Source of the DNA: Pseudomonadota bacterium
Lineage (GTDB): Bacteria; Pseudomonadota; Gammaproteobacteria; Steroidobacterales; Steroidobacteraceae
Length of the DNA: 38,738 bases
NCBI GenBank assembly: GCA_023433515.1
Contig: JAEZCN010000159.1
Span: 1 to 38,738, forward strand
Direction: 5' to 3'
Position 1 is the stretch's first letter. Each line of letters starts with the position of its first letter. Under the pieces are notes generated by a model. That model was not told where the DNA came from. It ran no database searches and saw nothing but the letters and a program-made list of their open reading frames with translations. Made by a program: the position numbers and the translations under genes. Below, in pieces: positions 25,001 through 33,160 of the stretch.

Positions 25001-25122
25001 GTCGCGCCACCGCCGCCGGCCGGGCCGTGCAGCGTCCAACTGTTGACTCCCGCCACTGCGCCCGAAGCGCAGGCCATGGCGAACACGAAAACGAAGAAAC
25101 CTCGAATGCTGCGGTACCGCAC
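21991..25122 (-). CDS. Secreted BNR/sortilin-like propeller protein with DUF11 repeats and GlyGly-CTERM
   Basis: 1043 residues. A signal peptide (1-24, ending AGAVAG-like) is followed by about 600 residues of repeated beta-propeller blades carrying Asp-box/BNR motifs (SSNGGQSWT, SVNGGDDWT, STNGGSSWT, TTDGGVNWS, STNGGETWV, TTNGGSTWT). Then come about three DUF11-type Ig-like repeats (YTITNAGP, VTVSNAGP, ATVLNNGP), a polyserine/polyglycine linker, and a C-terminal SLDWILVGLLGLLVALRWR helix with a basic tail. The last part is a GlyGly-CTERM sorting signal, processed by rhombosortase in organisms with type II secretion. It is probably surface-anchored or released. No enzymatic residues were recognised; a vegetative binding or structural role is a guess. 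Rhombosortase is not in this window. Confidence 0.85.
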   Translation of the reverse strand: MRYRSIRGFFVFVFAMACASGAVAGVNSWTLHGPAGGGGATGQLAVHPTDASIVLTANTRGIFRSSNGGQSWTLVNDELLNWATSLEFDPTNANRVMACDGYIYISEDAGQTFALSQGPLAPNSLARASYGPDGTLYAVSNGGRLWKAVEPYSTWVEITDLPWENSYPQMLEVDPEDAQTLYVALQDVGLYRSVNGGDDWTLVTGITVPTYFYNIAFDPENSSRLLVSTGGGIYLSTNGGSSWTLRQSGSAYWVGFEPGTQRVAALQLNGVSLSDDNGVSWQPGATLSVTNVFAGGFAPGVPGRLLLSTSNGILISDDGGVSAEYHVAGLAGVSPREPVSSDDGTVLIGMNSGDDILFRRQGGSYVPLSTQLLLSQLTGIRQIWQLAIAPGNSQRIFAVSWGNQLLRTTDGGVNWSAPHPTFLLTAGDYITDIQIDPSDPLVAYVTRSSSGVWKTLNGGNTYDDLDPPFNFGAAIGISPHDSDTLYAAGGDTYGDAIYKSTNGGETWVRQLPPTGLNLFMSFAFHPTDANVVYAAGWSGVWKTTNGGSTWTHMMFPPSDDTHVVASAVLFDPLVPSTLFIAGTRDSAGIMRSVDDGATWEIVPLEDVTTQFIGAVLDPANPAVLIGATNGHDIAEYQVSPDLSLSMSGLGDTLPTSGSATAIYTITNAGPHASSASELSITVPAWLTPSGPGNCSATGQTLRCQFGVLRVGESINVEVTFAVGAAAVASVISATLEGHELDVSAGNNTVAHNVTGAELADIDVAIAAASQAIDRGTSTTVTVTVSNAGPSPSTATELQLELPANLSAANVAAAQGTCTTSAATIACDLGSVAPDATTTVTLTLTGDAVGPGSLLASVEGAGVDTDDAHTAALEITVRPVANLGVTLTDSADPVVRGGTIQYVATVLNNGPDSGGMTTSLTITGAQVTAATVAGGSCQTTAATATCTVASLDSGASAAVTVTVSANTVGTVTAEAAVTFSGTDTEAGNNTASATTTVSAPPASSSSSGGGGGGGSLDWILVGLLGLLVALRWRSLAPPSARRRC

Positions 25123-25353
25123 GGATGAGCGCCCTTTTGAAATTGTTCTGGTCGGGCGAAGCTGACTCGTAGCACAAGTCGACTTCGCCTCCCTGCAACT
25201 GTCAGCAGGGCGCTTCTCGTGACAGTCGATGCAGCTTTCCGCGGTTCGATTCGAGCACGCTCATAGCCGAGGCGATTGAATGACGCCTCCGTGCAACGAC
25301 ACTCCGCGTTATGCCCCTTGCCAGGATCGCGTCGTTCGATCCCGGCGCGCTGA
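25123..25353. other. Intergenic region between two minus-strand units
   Basis: This 231-base stretch separates the start of the BNR gene from the end of the RND operon. It holds two modest inverted repeats, GGCGAAG/CTTCGCC (about 25165-25192) and CCCTGC/GCAGGG (about 25192-25211). I see no ORF with coding character. The BNR promoter is probably here, but no clear -35/-10 pair stood out. Confidence 0.5.
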
Positions 25354-25379
25354 TCACGCCGGCTGGGGTGCCGGCGTGA
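25354..25379 (-). terminator. Perfect 10-bp hairpin containing the RND stop codon
   Basis: TCACGCCGGC and GCCGGCGTGA (10 paired bases, loop TGGGGT) flank the end of the RND permease gene; the TGA stop is the distal end of the stem on the minus strand. The stability suggests a 3'-end or terminator structure for the efflux operon, but no U-tract follows, so it may protect the mRNA or act with Rho. Confidence 0.5.
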
Positions 25380-28300
25380 CCTCGCTTTCCGGTTCGTCAG
25401 CTTCTTTCCTGTGATGATTGGATGCGAGCAGCGTGTAGAACACGGGCACCACGATCAGCGTGAACAACGTGCCGACCACCATGCCGGTCACGAGAACGAT
25501 GCCGATGCTGTTGCGCGCCTCGGCCCCGGGACCGGAGACGAACACCAGCGGCATGTGGCCAAATACCGTGGCCGCGGACGTCATCAGGACCGGCCGCAGG
25601 CGCGTGAGTGATGCCTCGCGGATCGCGTCCATCAGCGCGAGGCCCTGGGCCTGCAGCTTGTTCGCGAATTCCACGATCAGGATGCCGTTCTTGGCGATGA
25701 GGCCGACGAGCGTGATCAATCCCACCTGCGAATAGATGTTGAGCGTGGTCCAGTCGAGGAACGTGAAGATGAGCGCGCCGGAGATCGCGAGCGGCACGGA
25801 ACCCAGCAGCACGATCAGCGGATCCCTGAAGCTCTGGAACTGCGCGGCGAGCACCAGGTAGATGAGGATGATGGCGAAACCGAGCGTGGTGGTTAGTGCC
25901 GCGCCTTCCTGCTTGATCTGCCGTGATTCGCCGGCGTAATCGAGCGTCACGTCCTTGCCGGCCGCGGCCTGCGCGGCCTCTTCGAGCAGGGCCAGTCCTT
26001 CGGCCTTGGTGACGCCGGGCTGGACGCCCGCGAACACACGCACGGCGTTCGCCTGCTGGAAGCGGTTCAGCGTGCGCGGCGCGACCGCCGTCTCGATGCG
26101 AGTGAACGTCGACACCGGCACCATGTCACCGCCCGGCGTCCGGATCTTGAGGTCGAGCAGCGGATCGAGCGTCGCCCGGTCCTCGTCGCCGATCTGCGGA
26201 ATGACCTTGTAGCTGCGCTCGAAGAAATTGAAGCGGTTGACGTACGCGCCGCCCAGCAAGGTGCCGAGCTCGCGGCCCACGCTGGCGAGATCGAGGCCGA
26301 GGTCCGCGATGCGCTCGCGATCGAGCACCACGCGCGCCTCGGGCAGGTCGATCTTGAGATCGCTGTCCACGTACAGGAACTTGCCGCTCTGCCAGCCGGC
26401 GCCGACGACCGCCTCCGCGGTCGCGAGCATCTGCTCGAGCGGCTGGTTGCTGAGCATCACCAGCTCGACGTCGTACTGTCCGGGTGTCGGCAGCGGCGGG
26501 TCCAGGCGCGGGAAGACGCGCAGGCCGGGAATCTGCGACACGGCGCCGTACACCTCGCCGAACATTTCCTCGGTGGAGCGACCACGCTCGTCCCAGTCCT
26601 TGGTGACGATGCCGCCGAAGCCACCCCAGTTCGCCGTCAGCGACCAGGTGAAATCCGTCTCCGGAAAACTGCGCACGGCCTCGACCACCTGGAGGTGATC
26701 CCGATTGCTCTGCGCGAGCGTCGAGTCGGGTGACGCCTCGAAGAACAGGCTGATGTGGCTCTGGTCCTCGACCGGCGCCAGCTCCTGGCGCGAGAACTGG
26801 TACAGCGGCCACGCGGCCAGCGTCATGATCAGCGCGACCGCCACGATGCCGGCGCGCACGCCGAGAGCGCCGTCGAGCACGCGCGCATAGCCACGCCGCA
26901 CGGATTCGAATACGCGGTTCACGTACTTCGTCAGCTTCGTTTCGTGCCCGGACTCGTGCACGAAGCGCGAGCTCATGACTGGCGACAGCGTCAGCGCCAC
27001 GAGGCCCGAGACCACGACCGCGGCGGCCAGCGTGATCGCGAATTCGAGGAACAGCGAGCCGGTGAGGCCGCCCTGGAACGCGATGGGCGTGTACACCGTC
27101 GCCAGCGTGATCGTCATCGCGATGATGGGACCGCGCAGCTCGCGTGCGCCGAGCAGCGCGGCCTGCACGCGCGATTTGCCTTCGCGAACGTGTCGTTCGA
27201 TGTTCTCCACGACCACGATGGCGTCGTCGACCACGAGACCGACCGACAACACGATCGCAAGGATGGTGAGCAGGTTCAGGCTGAACCCGAGCGCCAGCAT
27301 GACGATGGCGGCGCCCACCAGCGAGACCGGCATGGCGACCAGCGGCACGATCGCGGTGCGCATCGAGCCGAGAAACAGGAACACGACGAGCGCGACGATG
27401 AGCACCGTCTCGACCAATGTCTTCGAGATTTCCGCCAACGCGTTGCGCATGAACATCGTGCCGTCCCACACGAGACGCATGTCGATGTCCGCCGGCAGCG
27501 TGGGCCGGATACGCTCCATCTCCGCGCGCAGCGCGCTCGCGACTTCGATTTCGTTCGAGCCGGGCAGCGGCCACACGCCGAGGTAGACGGCCTGCTTGTC
27601 GTTGTACTTGGCGATCATCGACGCTTCTTCGGAGCCGAGCTCCACGCGCGCCACGTCCGACAGGCGCACGATGGCGCCGTCGCGTTCGGCGACGATCAGG
27701 TTCTGGAATTCCTCCGCGGCGCGCAGATCGGTGTTCGCCAGCAGGTTGATCTGCACGACGTTGCCCTTGGTCTGGCCGACCGCGGCCAGGTAGTTGTTCC
27801 GCTGCAGCGCCGCCTGCACGTCGCCGGGCGAGAGATTGCGCTCGGCGAGGCGCACCGGGTCTATCCAGATGCGCATGGCGAGGGACTGCGCGCCTTCGAA
27901 GCTGATGCGCTGCACGCCGGCCAGGGTAGATAGCTGGGGCTGCAGCGTGCGCGCCAGCCAGTCCGTGACCTGCGGCACGGTGCGTTCGGTCGAGGTGAAG
28001 CCCAGGTAGAAGGTCGCGTACGGTCGGTCGGCGCGCTGCACCTCGACCACGGGCGGCTCGGCCTCGGCGGGTAGTTCGGAGCGCACCTGCTGCAGGCGCG
28101 CGGTCACTTCCGCCAGCGCCTTGGTGCTGTCGTGATCGAGCTTGAGTCGCACGGTTACCGTGCTGATGCCGGCGCGGCTGTTCGACTCGATGTAGTCCAC
28201 GCCGCTGATGGCGGAGACCACGCGCTCGATCGGTGTCGTCAGGAACCCGCGCACGGTCTCGGCGCTCGCGCCCGTGTACACCGTGGTGATGATCACCGAC

Positions 28301-28431
28301 GAGGATTCCACGTTCGGGAACTGCTGCACGGGCAACTTCGTGAGCGCGCGCACACCGACCAGCACGATGATGAGATTCACCACGATCGCGAGGACCGGGT
28401 GCTTGATGAAGGCGTCGGTAAAAGCGCGCAT
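25354..28431 (-). CDS. RND multidrug efflux permease (HAE1 family, AcrB/MexB-like)
   Basis: 1025 residues, the full length of an HAE1-type inner-membrane pump that exchanges protons for drugs or other amphiphiles in a tripartite complex with an adaptor and an outer-membrane channel. An N-terminal helix leads to a periplasmic porter domain (GASAETVRGFLTTPIE is characteristic). Helices 2-6 include the proton-relay aspartates in GLVVDDAIVVVENIERH. A second periplasmic domain and the last helices (LLGSVPLAISGAL, then GLIAKNGILIVEFANK) complete the pattern. It starts 27 bases after the adaptor gene, so the two form one operon. There is no outer-membrane factor gene in the window. The substrate cannot be inferred. 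Confidence 0.95.
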   Translation of the reverse strand: MRAFTDAFIKHPVLAIVVNLIIVLVGVRALTKLPVQQFPNVESSSVIITTVYTGASAETVRGFLTTPIERVVSAISGVDYIESNSRAGISTVTVRLKLDHDSTKALAEVTARLQQVRSELPAEAEPPVVEVQRADRPYATFYLGFTSTERTVPQVTDWLARTLQPQLSTLAGVQRISFEGAQSLAMRIWIDPVRLAERNLSPGDVQAALQRNNYLAAVGQTKGNVVQINLLANTDLRAAEEFQNLIVAERDGAIVRLSDVARVELGSEEASMIAKYNDKQAVYLGVWPLPGSNEIEVASALRAEMERIRPTLPADIDMRLVWDGTMFMRNALAEISKTLVETVLIVALVVFLFLGSMRTAIVPLVAMPVSLVGAAIVMLALGFSLNLLTILAIVLSVGLVVDDAIVVVENIERHVREGKSRVQAALLGARELRGPIIAMTITLATVYTPIAFQGGLTGSLFLEFAITLAAAVVVSGLVALTLSPVMSSRFVHESGHETKLTKYVNRVFESVRRGYARVLDGALGVRAGIVAVALIMTLAAWPLYQFSRQELAPVEDQSHISLFFEASPDSTLAQSNRDHLQVVEAVRSFPETDFTWSLTANWGGFGGIVTKDWDERGRSTEEMFGEVYGAVSQIPGLRVFPRLDPPLPTPGQYDVELVMLSNQPLEQMLATAEAVVGAGWQSGKFLYVDSDLKIDLPEARVVLDRERIADLGLDLASVGRELGTLLGGAYVNRFNFFERSYKVIPQIGDEDRATLDPLLDLKIRTPGGDMVPVSTFTRIETAVAPRTLNRFQQANAVRVFAGVQPGVTKAEGLALLEEAAQAAAGKDVTLDYAGESRQIKQEGAALTTTLGFAIILIYLVLAAQFQSFRDPLIVLLGSVPLAISGALIFTFLDWTTLNIYSQVGLITLVGLIAKNGILIVEFANKLQAQGLALMDAIREASLTRLRPVLMTSAATVFGHMPLVFVSGPGAEARNSIGIVLVTGMVVGTLFTLIVVPVFYTLLASNHHRKEADEPESEVTPAPQPA

Positions 28432-28458
28432 GAGGATCGCTCCCTGACTCGAGTGTGC

Positions 28459-29610
28459 TTACTTGCCGCCGGCGACCCGGCCGCCGCCGCCGCCGGACGC
28501 AGGCTCCGCGAGCGCGACCAGCGCCGCTTCACGCAATTTGAAGGCGCCGGATGCCGCGATGCGTTCACCGGCTTCGACGCCCGAGGAAATGATCACGCTG
28601 TCGCCCTGCAGTGCGTCGACCGTCACGGTGCGCAGGTGCGCGCGCGTCTTGCCGTTCTCGTCCTCCCTGAGCACGAAGACGTGATCGCCGGCAGGTCCCT
28701 TGCGCAAGGCGCTGGCGGGGATAGACACGACGCTGCGAGGGGCGCCCACCGGCACTTCGACACGCACCGATGCACCGGGCGTGGGGGCGAGGTTGGCGTC
28801 CGCGATACGGGCGCGCACCACCGAATTGCGGGTGGACGGATCGACGCGCGCATCGAGTGCCAGGACCTTGGCCGCGATCGGTTGCTTCGATTGCGTGGTG
28901 AAGACGCTCACGGTCGCTCCCGTACGCAGGTTCGCCGCCACCTGCTGGGCGACGGTGAAGTCAACGTAGGCCGACTCGTCGACGCCTTGCAGCGTCGTGA
29001 GCTGAGTGCCTTCGTTGAGGTACTGGCCTTCGTGCACGTCGGAGATGCCGATGCGCGCGCGGAAGGGTGCGCGAATGGTCTTGCGCGCGATGAGCGCCTT
29101 CGTGCGGGCGACCTGGGCCTGCGCCACGTCGAATTCCGCGTGCGCGCGATCGAGTTCCTGCACGGAAGCGGCCTTGCGTTCGACCATGCGTTTCACGCGC
29201 TCGAGTTGCGTGGCGGCCAGCGTCGCCTGGGCCTTCTGGGCTTCCAGCTCCGCCTGCTCGACCGACACATCGAGTCCGACGAGCAGCGCGCCGGCCTGCA
29301 CGATCCCTCCTGGCGTCAGGTTCACGTAGCGCACCGTGCCCGATAGTTCGTTGCGCACCGTGATCGACCGCAGCGCGACCACGGTGCCGATCGACGTCGT
29401 CGTGCGGGTGTGTTCGCGCGCCTCCGCGATGGCGTGAGACACGAGCTCCATCTGCTCGGGCTGGTTGGCGGCGGCCGCGTTGGAGTCTTCGATGGATGCC
29501 GCTTTCCATCCGGCGAGCGCGACTCCGATGGCCACCGTCGAGACCACCAGGACGGCCGAACGCGCGAAGCGACGGCGACGTGAAGAATCGGTTTGAGGAT
29601 CGCTGCTCAT
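28459..29610 (-). CDS. RND efflux membrane fusion (adaptor) protein
   Basis: 383 residues. An N-terminal membrane anchor (about 12-32) follows a short basic cytoplasmic segment. The rest has the usual adaptor order: a first lipoyl half (SGTVRYVNLTPGGIVQAG), a helical hairpin (about 115-165, rich in Ala, Gln and Glu), a second lipoyl half (KTIRAPFRARIG), a beta-barrel domain, and a membrane-proximal domain with a short Gly-rich tail. It bridges the permease at 25354-28431 to an outer-membrane channel encoded elsewhere. ATG 29610 has GGGAG about 7 bases upstream; an in-frame ATG at 29676 would add 22 atypical residues. First gene of the two-gene operon. Confidence 0.92.
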   Translation of the reverse strand: MSSDPQTDSSRRRRFARSAVLVVSTVAIGVALAGWKAASIEDSNAAAANQPEQMELVSHAIAEAREHTRTTTSIGTVVALRSITVRNELSGTVRYVNLTPGGIVQAGALLVGLDVSVEQAELEAQKAQATLAATQLERVKRMVERKAASVQELDRAHAEFDVAQAQVARTKALIARKTIRAPFRARIGISDVHEGQYLNEGTQLTTLQGVDESAYVDFTVAQQVAANLRTGATVSVFTTQSKQPIAAKVLALDARVDPSTRNSVVRARIADANLAPTPGASVRVEVPVGAPRSVVSIPASALRKGPAGDHVFVLREDENGKTRAHLRTVTVDALQGDSVIISSGVEAGERIAASGAFKLREAALVALAEPASGGGGGRVAGGK

Positions 29611-29707
29611 CTGACGGCTCCCGGAGGATTTGATTTCCAGTGTCGTCAGACTATGGGTGCCGTCGCCGGCCGGCATCGCCCGGTGGGGCAGGATGTGTGA
29701 CGCCCAC

Positions 29708-29720
29708 GGGCGAGACGCCC
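29708..29720. repeat. Small GC hairpin between the ABC exporter and the RND operon
   Basis: GGGCG-AGA-CGCCC sits in the 176-base gap between the end of the exporter gene (29787) and the adaptor start (29610). A GCCGGCCGGC palindrome lies about 40 bases closer to the adaptor. These may terminate the exporter operon, but there is no U-tract and a promoter for the RND operon must also lie here. Confidence 0.3.
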
Positions 29721-29786
29721 CTACCCCCTTTGAGAGATCGCGGCCCTGGAACGGTCCACTCCCGGGGTGTCAGCGCCCTACGCGGG

Positions 29787-31901
29787 TCAACCGCGCAACG
29801 GGATTTTCACCAGTCGGCCGGATTTCATTTCCATGACGGTGCGCGCCGATGCGATCGTTTCAGGCCGGTGCGCCACGATGACGCGCGAGATGTTCATCGC
29901 GGAGATCGCACGATTGATCTGCTGCTCGCGGTTCACGTCGATGTGGGACGTGCCCTCGTCCATGACGAGCAGGCGGGGACGCCGGTACAGGGCGCGCGCG
30001 AGCAGGATCCGTTGCTTCTGCCCACCCGAGAGCGTCGAGCCCATCTCCCCCACCAGCGTGTCGTAGCCCATGGGCATGTGGGAGACATCTTCGTGGATCG
30101 CGGCGGTCGTCGCGGCCGAGACTATCCGTTCCATGTCGGGTGAATCCTCGAACAGCGCGATGTTATCGGCGATCGTGCCGCCGAACAGGTGGTCGTCCTG
30201 GAGCACGGCTCCCACCTGTCCGCGGTAATTGGCGAGACCGAAGGTGCGCGCGGGCATTCCGTCGACGATCAGTTCACCGGATTCCGGTTCGATGAGCCCG
30301 AGCAGGACCTTGATGAGCGTTGACTTGCCCTCTCCGGATGGTCCGACGATTGCGATGTAGTCGCCCGGTTCCACGACCAGGTTGAGATCGTTCAGGACGT
30401 TCGCTTCGCCTTCGCCATAACGAAACGTGACGTTTCGCAGCTCGATGCGGCCAGTCAGCGGGCGCGAGAGCTGCTCCGCACCCTCGAATGACGGATCCTG
30501 GGGAGACAGTGCGATGTCGGAGAGCCGCTCCAGGTGCAGTCCCAGCATCCTGAAGGCGATGACCTGGTCGCACAGCGACGCGGCGCGCGACAGGAACTGC
30601 GTCTTGTAGGCCGCAAAGGCGAACAACATGCCGACGCTGAAGCCACCCTGCATCACGAAGCCGACGGCGAGCCAGGTCGAGACGATGGCTTCGAGACCGA
30701 AGATCGTCGCGTTGGCGACCGACTGCCAGATGCCGATCCGTGCGAGGCCGACGCCCGCGTTCATCGAGGCGGCGAGTGTCGTCTGCCAGGTGCAATGGCG
30801 TTCGGTTTCCTTGTTGAACAACCGCAGCGTGACCATGCCGCGCAGGGTTTCGATCATCGTGGACTGTTCCTTGGCGCCGGCCACGATGCTGGCTTCCTGC
30901 GCTTCGCGTTGCGGTGTGAACGACACGAGTCGTACGAGGAGATAGGAAGCGCAGGCGGCGATCGCGAGCATCGCGAGCGGCACGCTGTAGAAGAACAGCA
31001 CCGCGATCGTGAACACGGCGAACACGCCATCGATCAGCGCGCCGATCATTCCCTGCGTCAGCGCCTGCTGGATGGGACCGACGGATTGGAACCGGGAAAG
31101 GATGTCGCCCACATGGCGCTTTTCGAACCAGGAAATAGGCAGCCGGAACAGCCGGCGCGCGAGGTTTGCCTCGATGCCGAAGCTCAACGTGGTACCAGCG
31201 GCGAGCAACACGAACGATCGCAGCAGAGTTGCGACGATGTTCACCAAAGTGAACAGGCCAAAGCCGAGCGCAAGTACGGTCAGGAGATCTCGGTCCGATG
31301 CAGGCAGCACGCTGTCGAGCGCAATCTGCATGTAGTAAGGCGATGCCAGCACGAAGGCCTGCATGATCAGCGTGAGCGCGAGGATTTGCCCGATCGCGCG
31401 TTTCATGCCGGTCAGCCGGCGCCAGAGCTGGCGCAGCTTCAGCCGCTCGCGAACCCTGCCGGCCTCGAAGTCGTTGCCGGGACGCAGCTCGAGCGCGACA
31501 CCGGTGAAGTGTTTCGAGACTTCGCTGGTGTCGAGCCATTTCGAGGTTCCTGCGGGATCGTGGATCAGCGCGCGGCGGGAGTTGGATTCCTCGAGGACCA
31601 CGTAGTGGTCCATGTCCCAGTGCAGGATCGCAGGGGCCTGCAGGTGGCGCAGATCCTCGAGCGGTAATTTGACGGCGCGGGCCATCATGCCGAGCTGTTC
31701 GGCCATTCGGATCAGCAGGCGCAGCGGCGCGCCGCGCAGGGAAATGGCGAACTTGCGACGCAAAGTTCCGATGTCGACGTCGAGGCCGTGAAAGCCCGCC
31801 GCCATCGCGAGACATGCGAGTCCACATTCGGCTGCCTCGGTCTGGCGCACCAGCCGTACTTTTCCGCGCCGGAAGAAGCCGAGTTGCAGATCGATGCTCA
31901 T
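29787..31901 (-). CDS. Peptidase-containing ABC exporter (C39 bacteriocin-type processing transporter)
   Basis: 704 residues, with three domains in order. The C39 cysteine peptidase (about 10-135) has the catalytic Cys in QTEAAECGLACLAM, the His in WDMDHYVVLE and the Asp in IHDPAG, so it looks active. A six-helix ABC membrane domain (about 160-440) follows. The nucleotide-binding domain (about 470-700) has Walker A GPSGEGKST, signature LSGGQ and Walker B LLVMDEGTSHID. Such transporters cut double-glycine leader peptides and export the product. ATG 31901 overlaps the HlyD-like gene stop (ATGA), so they are coupled; earlier in-frame starts lie inside that gene. The likely substrate is the peptide at 34744-35076. 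Confidence 0.93.
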   Translation of the reverse strand: MSIDLQLGFFRRGKVRLVRQTEAAECGLACLAMAAGFHGLDVDIGTLRRKFAISLRGAPLRLLIRMAEQLGMMARAVKLPLEDLRHLQAPAILHWDMDHYVVLEESNSRRALIHDPAGTSKWLDTSEVSKHFTGVALELRPGNDFEAGRVRERLKLRQLWRRLTGMKRAIGQILALTLIMQAFVLASPYYMQIALDSVLPASDRDLLTVLALGFGLFTLVNIVATLLRSFVLLAAGTTLSFGIEANLARRLFRLPISWFEKRHVGDILSRFQSVGPIQQALTQGMIGALIDGVFAVFTIAVLFFYSVPLAMLAIAACASYLLVRLVSFTPQREAQEASIVAGAKEQSTMIETLRGMVTLRLFNKETERHCTWQTTLAASMNAGVGLARIGIWQSVANATIFGLEAIVSTWLAVGFVMQGGFSVGMLFAFAAYKTQFLSRAASLCDQVIAFRMLGLHLERLSDIALSPQDPSFEGAEQLSRPLTGRIELRNVTFRYGEGEANVLNDLNLVVEPGDYIAIVGPSGEGKSTLIKVLLGLIEPESGELIVDGMPARTFGLANYRGQVGAVLQDDHLFGGTIADNIALFEDSPDMERIVSAATTAAIHEDVSHMPMGYDTLVGEMGSTLSGGQKQRILLARALYRRPRLLVMDEGTSHIDVNREQQINRAISAMNISRVIVAHRPETIASARTVMEMKSGRLVKIPLRG

Positions 31902-33145
31902 CGACGGTTGACCGCGTAGACCGGCTCGAACAGCCATTCGAGCAACGTCTGCTTCCTCGTGACGATGCGGGCGGAGAGAGCCATGCCCGCAAGCAATGAC
32001 TGCCTGCGGCCGAACGCCATGATCCACGGGTCGGGCAGCTCGACATTCACCAGGTAGACCGGCGCTGACTTGCCGTCCGGCATCGGGCGGAGCGTTGCCG
32101 CCGTGGCGATCGATGCGATGCGTCCGTTGATGGCTCCGAACCGCTCGTAGGGAAACGCGTCGATGCTGAGCCTCACGGCCTGTCCGACGGCGAGGAAACC
32201 CACGGCGCTGCTCGGAACCTGCAGCTCGGCGAGCGGCCGCGTGCCATCGGGCACGATGAGCATCGACGGCGTGCTCGGGGATGAAGGCTGGCCGACTCGC
32301 GCGGTCAATGCTGTCACGGTACCGTCGACGGGCGACGTGAGTGCGTACCCCTGGGCGGCATTTGCCTGCGCGATCTGCTGCGCCACCTGCGCGCGGTTCG
32401 ACGATAGCGCCGCGATCTGGGCCTCGGCGTTGCTGGCGGATTGCGTCATCGCGCGTTGCGCGGCGAGTAGTTCGGCGGATTTCGCGGCACGCGCCTGCTG
32501 CAGTTGCAGGTGCTGTTGCCGCTTGGTGAGCATCTCCGCCTCGCTCGCGTCGCGATCGTGTCCGCTGATGTATCCCTGCGCCGCGATTTCTTGCGCGCGA
32601 CGTAGCAGATTGCCGGAGAGATTCACGAGGCGTTCCTGGACAGCGATTTGCGCTTCGAGGCGCACGATTTCGTCGGACAGGCCGCGCGCTTGCTCCGCCA
32701 GGCGGGCCTGTTCGGCGGCCGAAGATTCAGTGAGCAGGGCCGCCTGCGCTTTGAAGGAACGGTCCTGCTCCTCGAGCGCGGCGAGAATACGTTCCGGCGT
32801 CGTCGCTCCGAAATCGGAGTCTTCTTCGGACCGGATGGTGAGCAACGACTGCCCGGCGCTCACCCGCGCTCCTTCCCGAGCGAGTATCTCCATGACGACC
32901 CCCGGCCGCGTCGGCACGATCGAGACGACACCCTTGTCGAGCGCAATGGCGCCACCGACAGTTTCGACGCGTGCGTACGAAGCCGTGGACAGGAATACGA
33001 ACGCGATAATGATCGTCGCGAAGAGAAAGTAGCCGATCACCTGCCATGGTATCGGCACAGCAATGCTGATCTCACCGTGTAGACGGTGAGCAAGTTGGTC
33101 GATCAGCTCTTTTCGAAAGAGCGGTGTTTTCCGTTCCGCGTCCAT
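31898..33145 (-). CDS. HlyD-family adaptor for peptide export (CvaA-like)
   Basis: 415 residues. A short cytoplasmic N-terminus and one transmembrane helix (about 33-55) precede a first lipoyl half (VVSIVPTRPGVVMEILAREG), a long coiled-coil hairpin (about 115-265, rich in Ala, Gln and Glu), a second lipoyl half (YALTSPVDGTVTALTARVGQ), and a beta-barrel region with the family motif PSSAVGFLAVGQAVRLSIDA. It should link the C39 ABC exporter to an outer-membrane channel such as TolC, not encoded here. It lies 15 bases after the S41 protease gene and overlaps the transporter start by 4 bases. Confidence 0.92.
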   Translation of the reverse strand: MDAERKTPLFRKELIDQLAHRLHGEISIAVPIPWQVIGYFLFATIIIAFVFLSTASYARVETVGGAIALDKGVVSIVPTRPGVVMEILAREGARVSAGQSLLTIRSEEDSDFGATTPERILAALEEQDRSFKAQAALLTESSAAEQARLAEQARGLSDEIVRLEAQIAVQERLVNLSGNLLRRAQEIAAQGYISGHDRDASEAEMLTKRQQHLQLQQARAAKSAELLAAQRAMTQSASNAEAQIAALSSNRAQVAQQIAQANAAQGYALTSPVDGTVTALTARVGQPSSPSTPSMLIVPDGTRPLAELQVPSSAVGFLAVGQAVRLSIDAFPYERFGAINGRIASIATAATLRPMPDGKSAPVYLVNVELPDPWIMAFGRRQSLLAGMALSARIVTRKQTLLEWLFEPVYAVNRR

Positions 33146-33160
33146 GCGTCCGGAGGGTTG

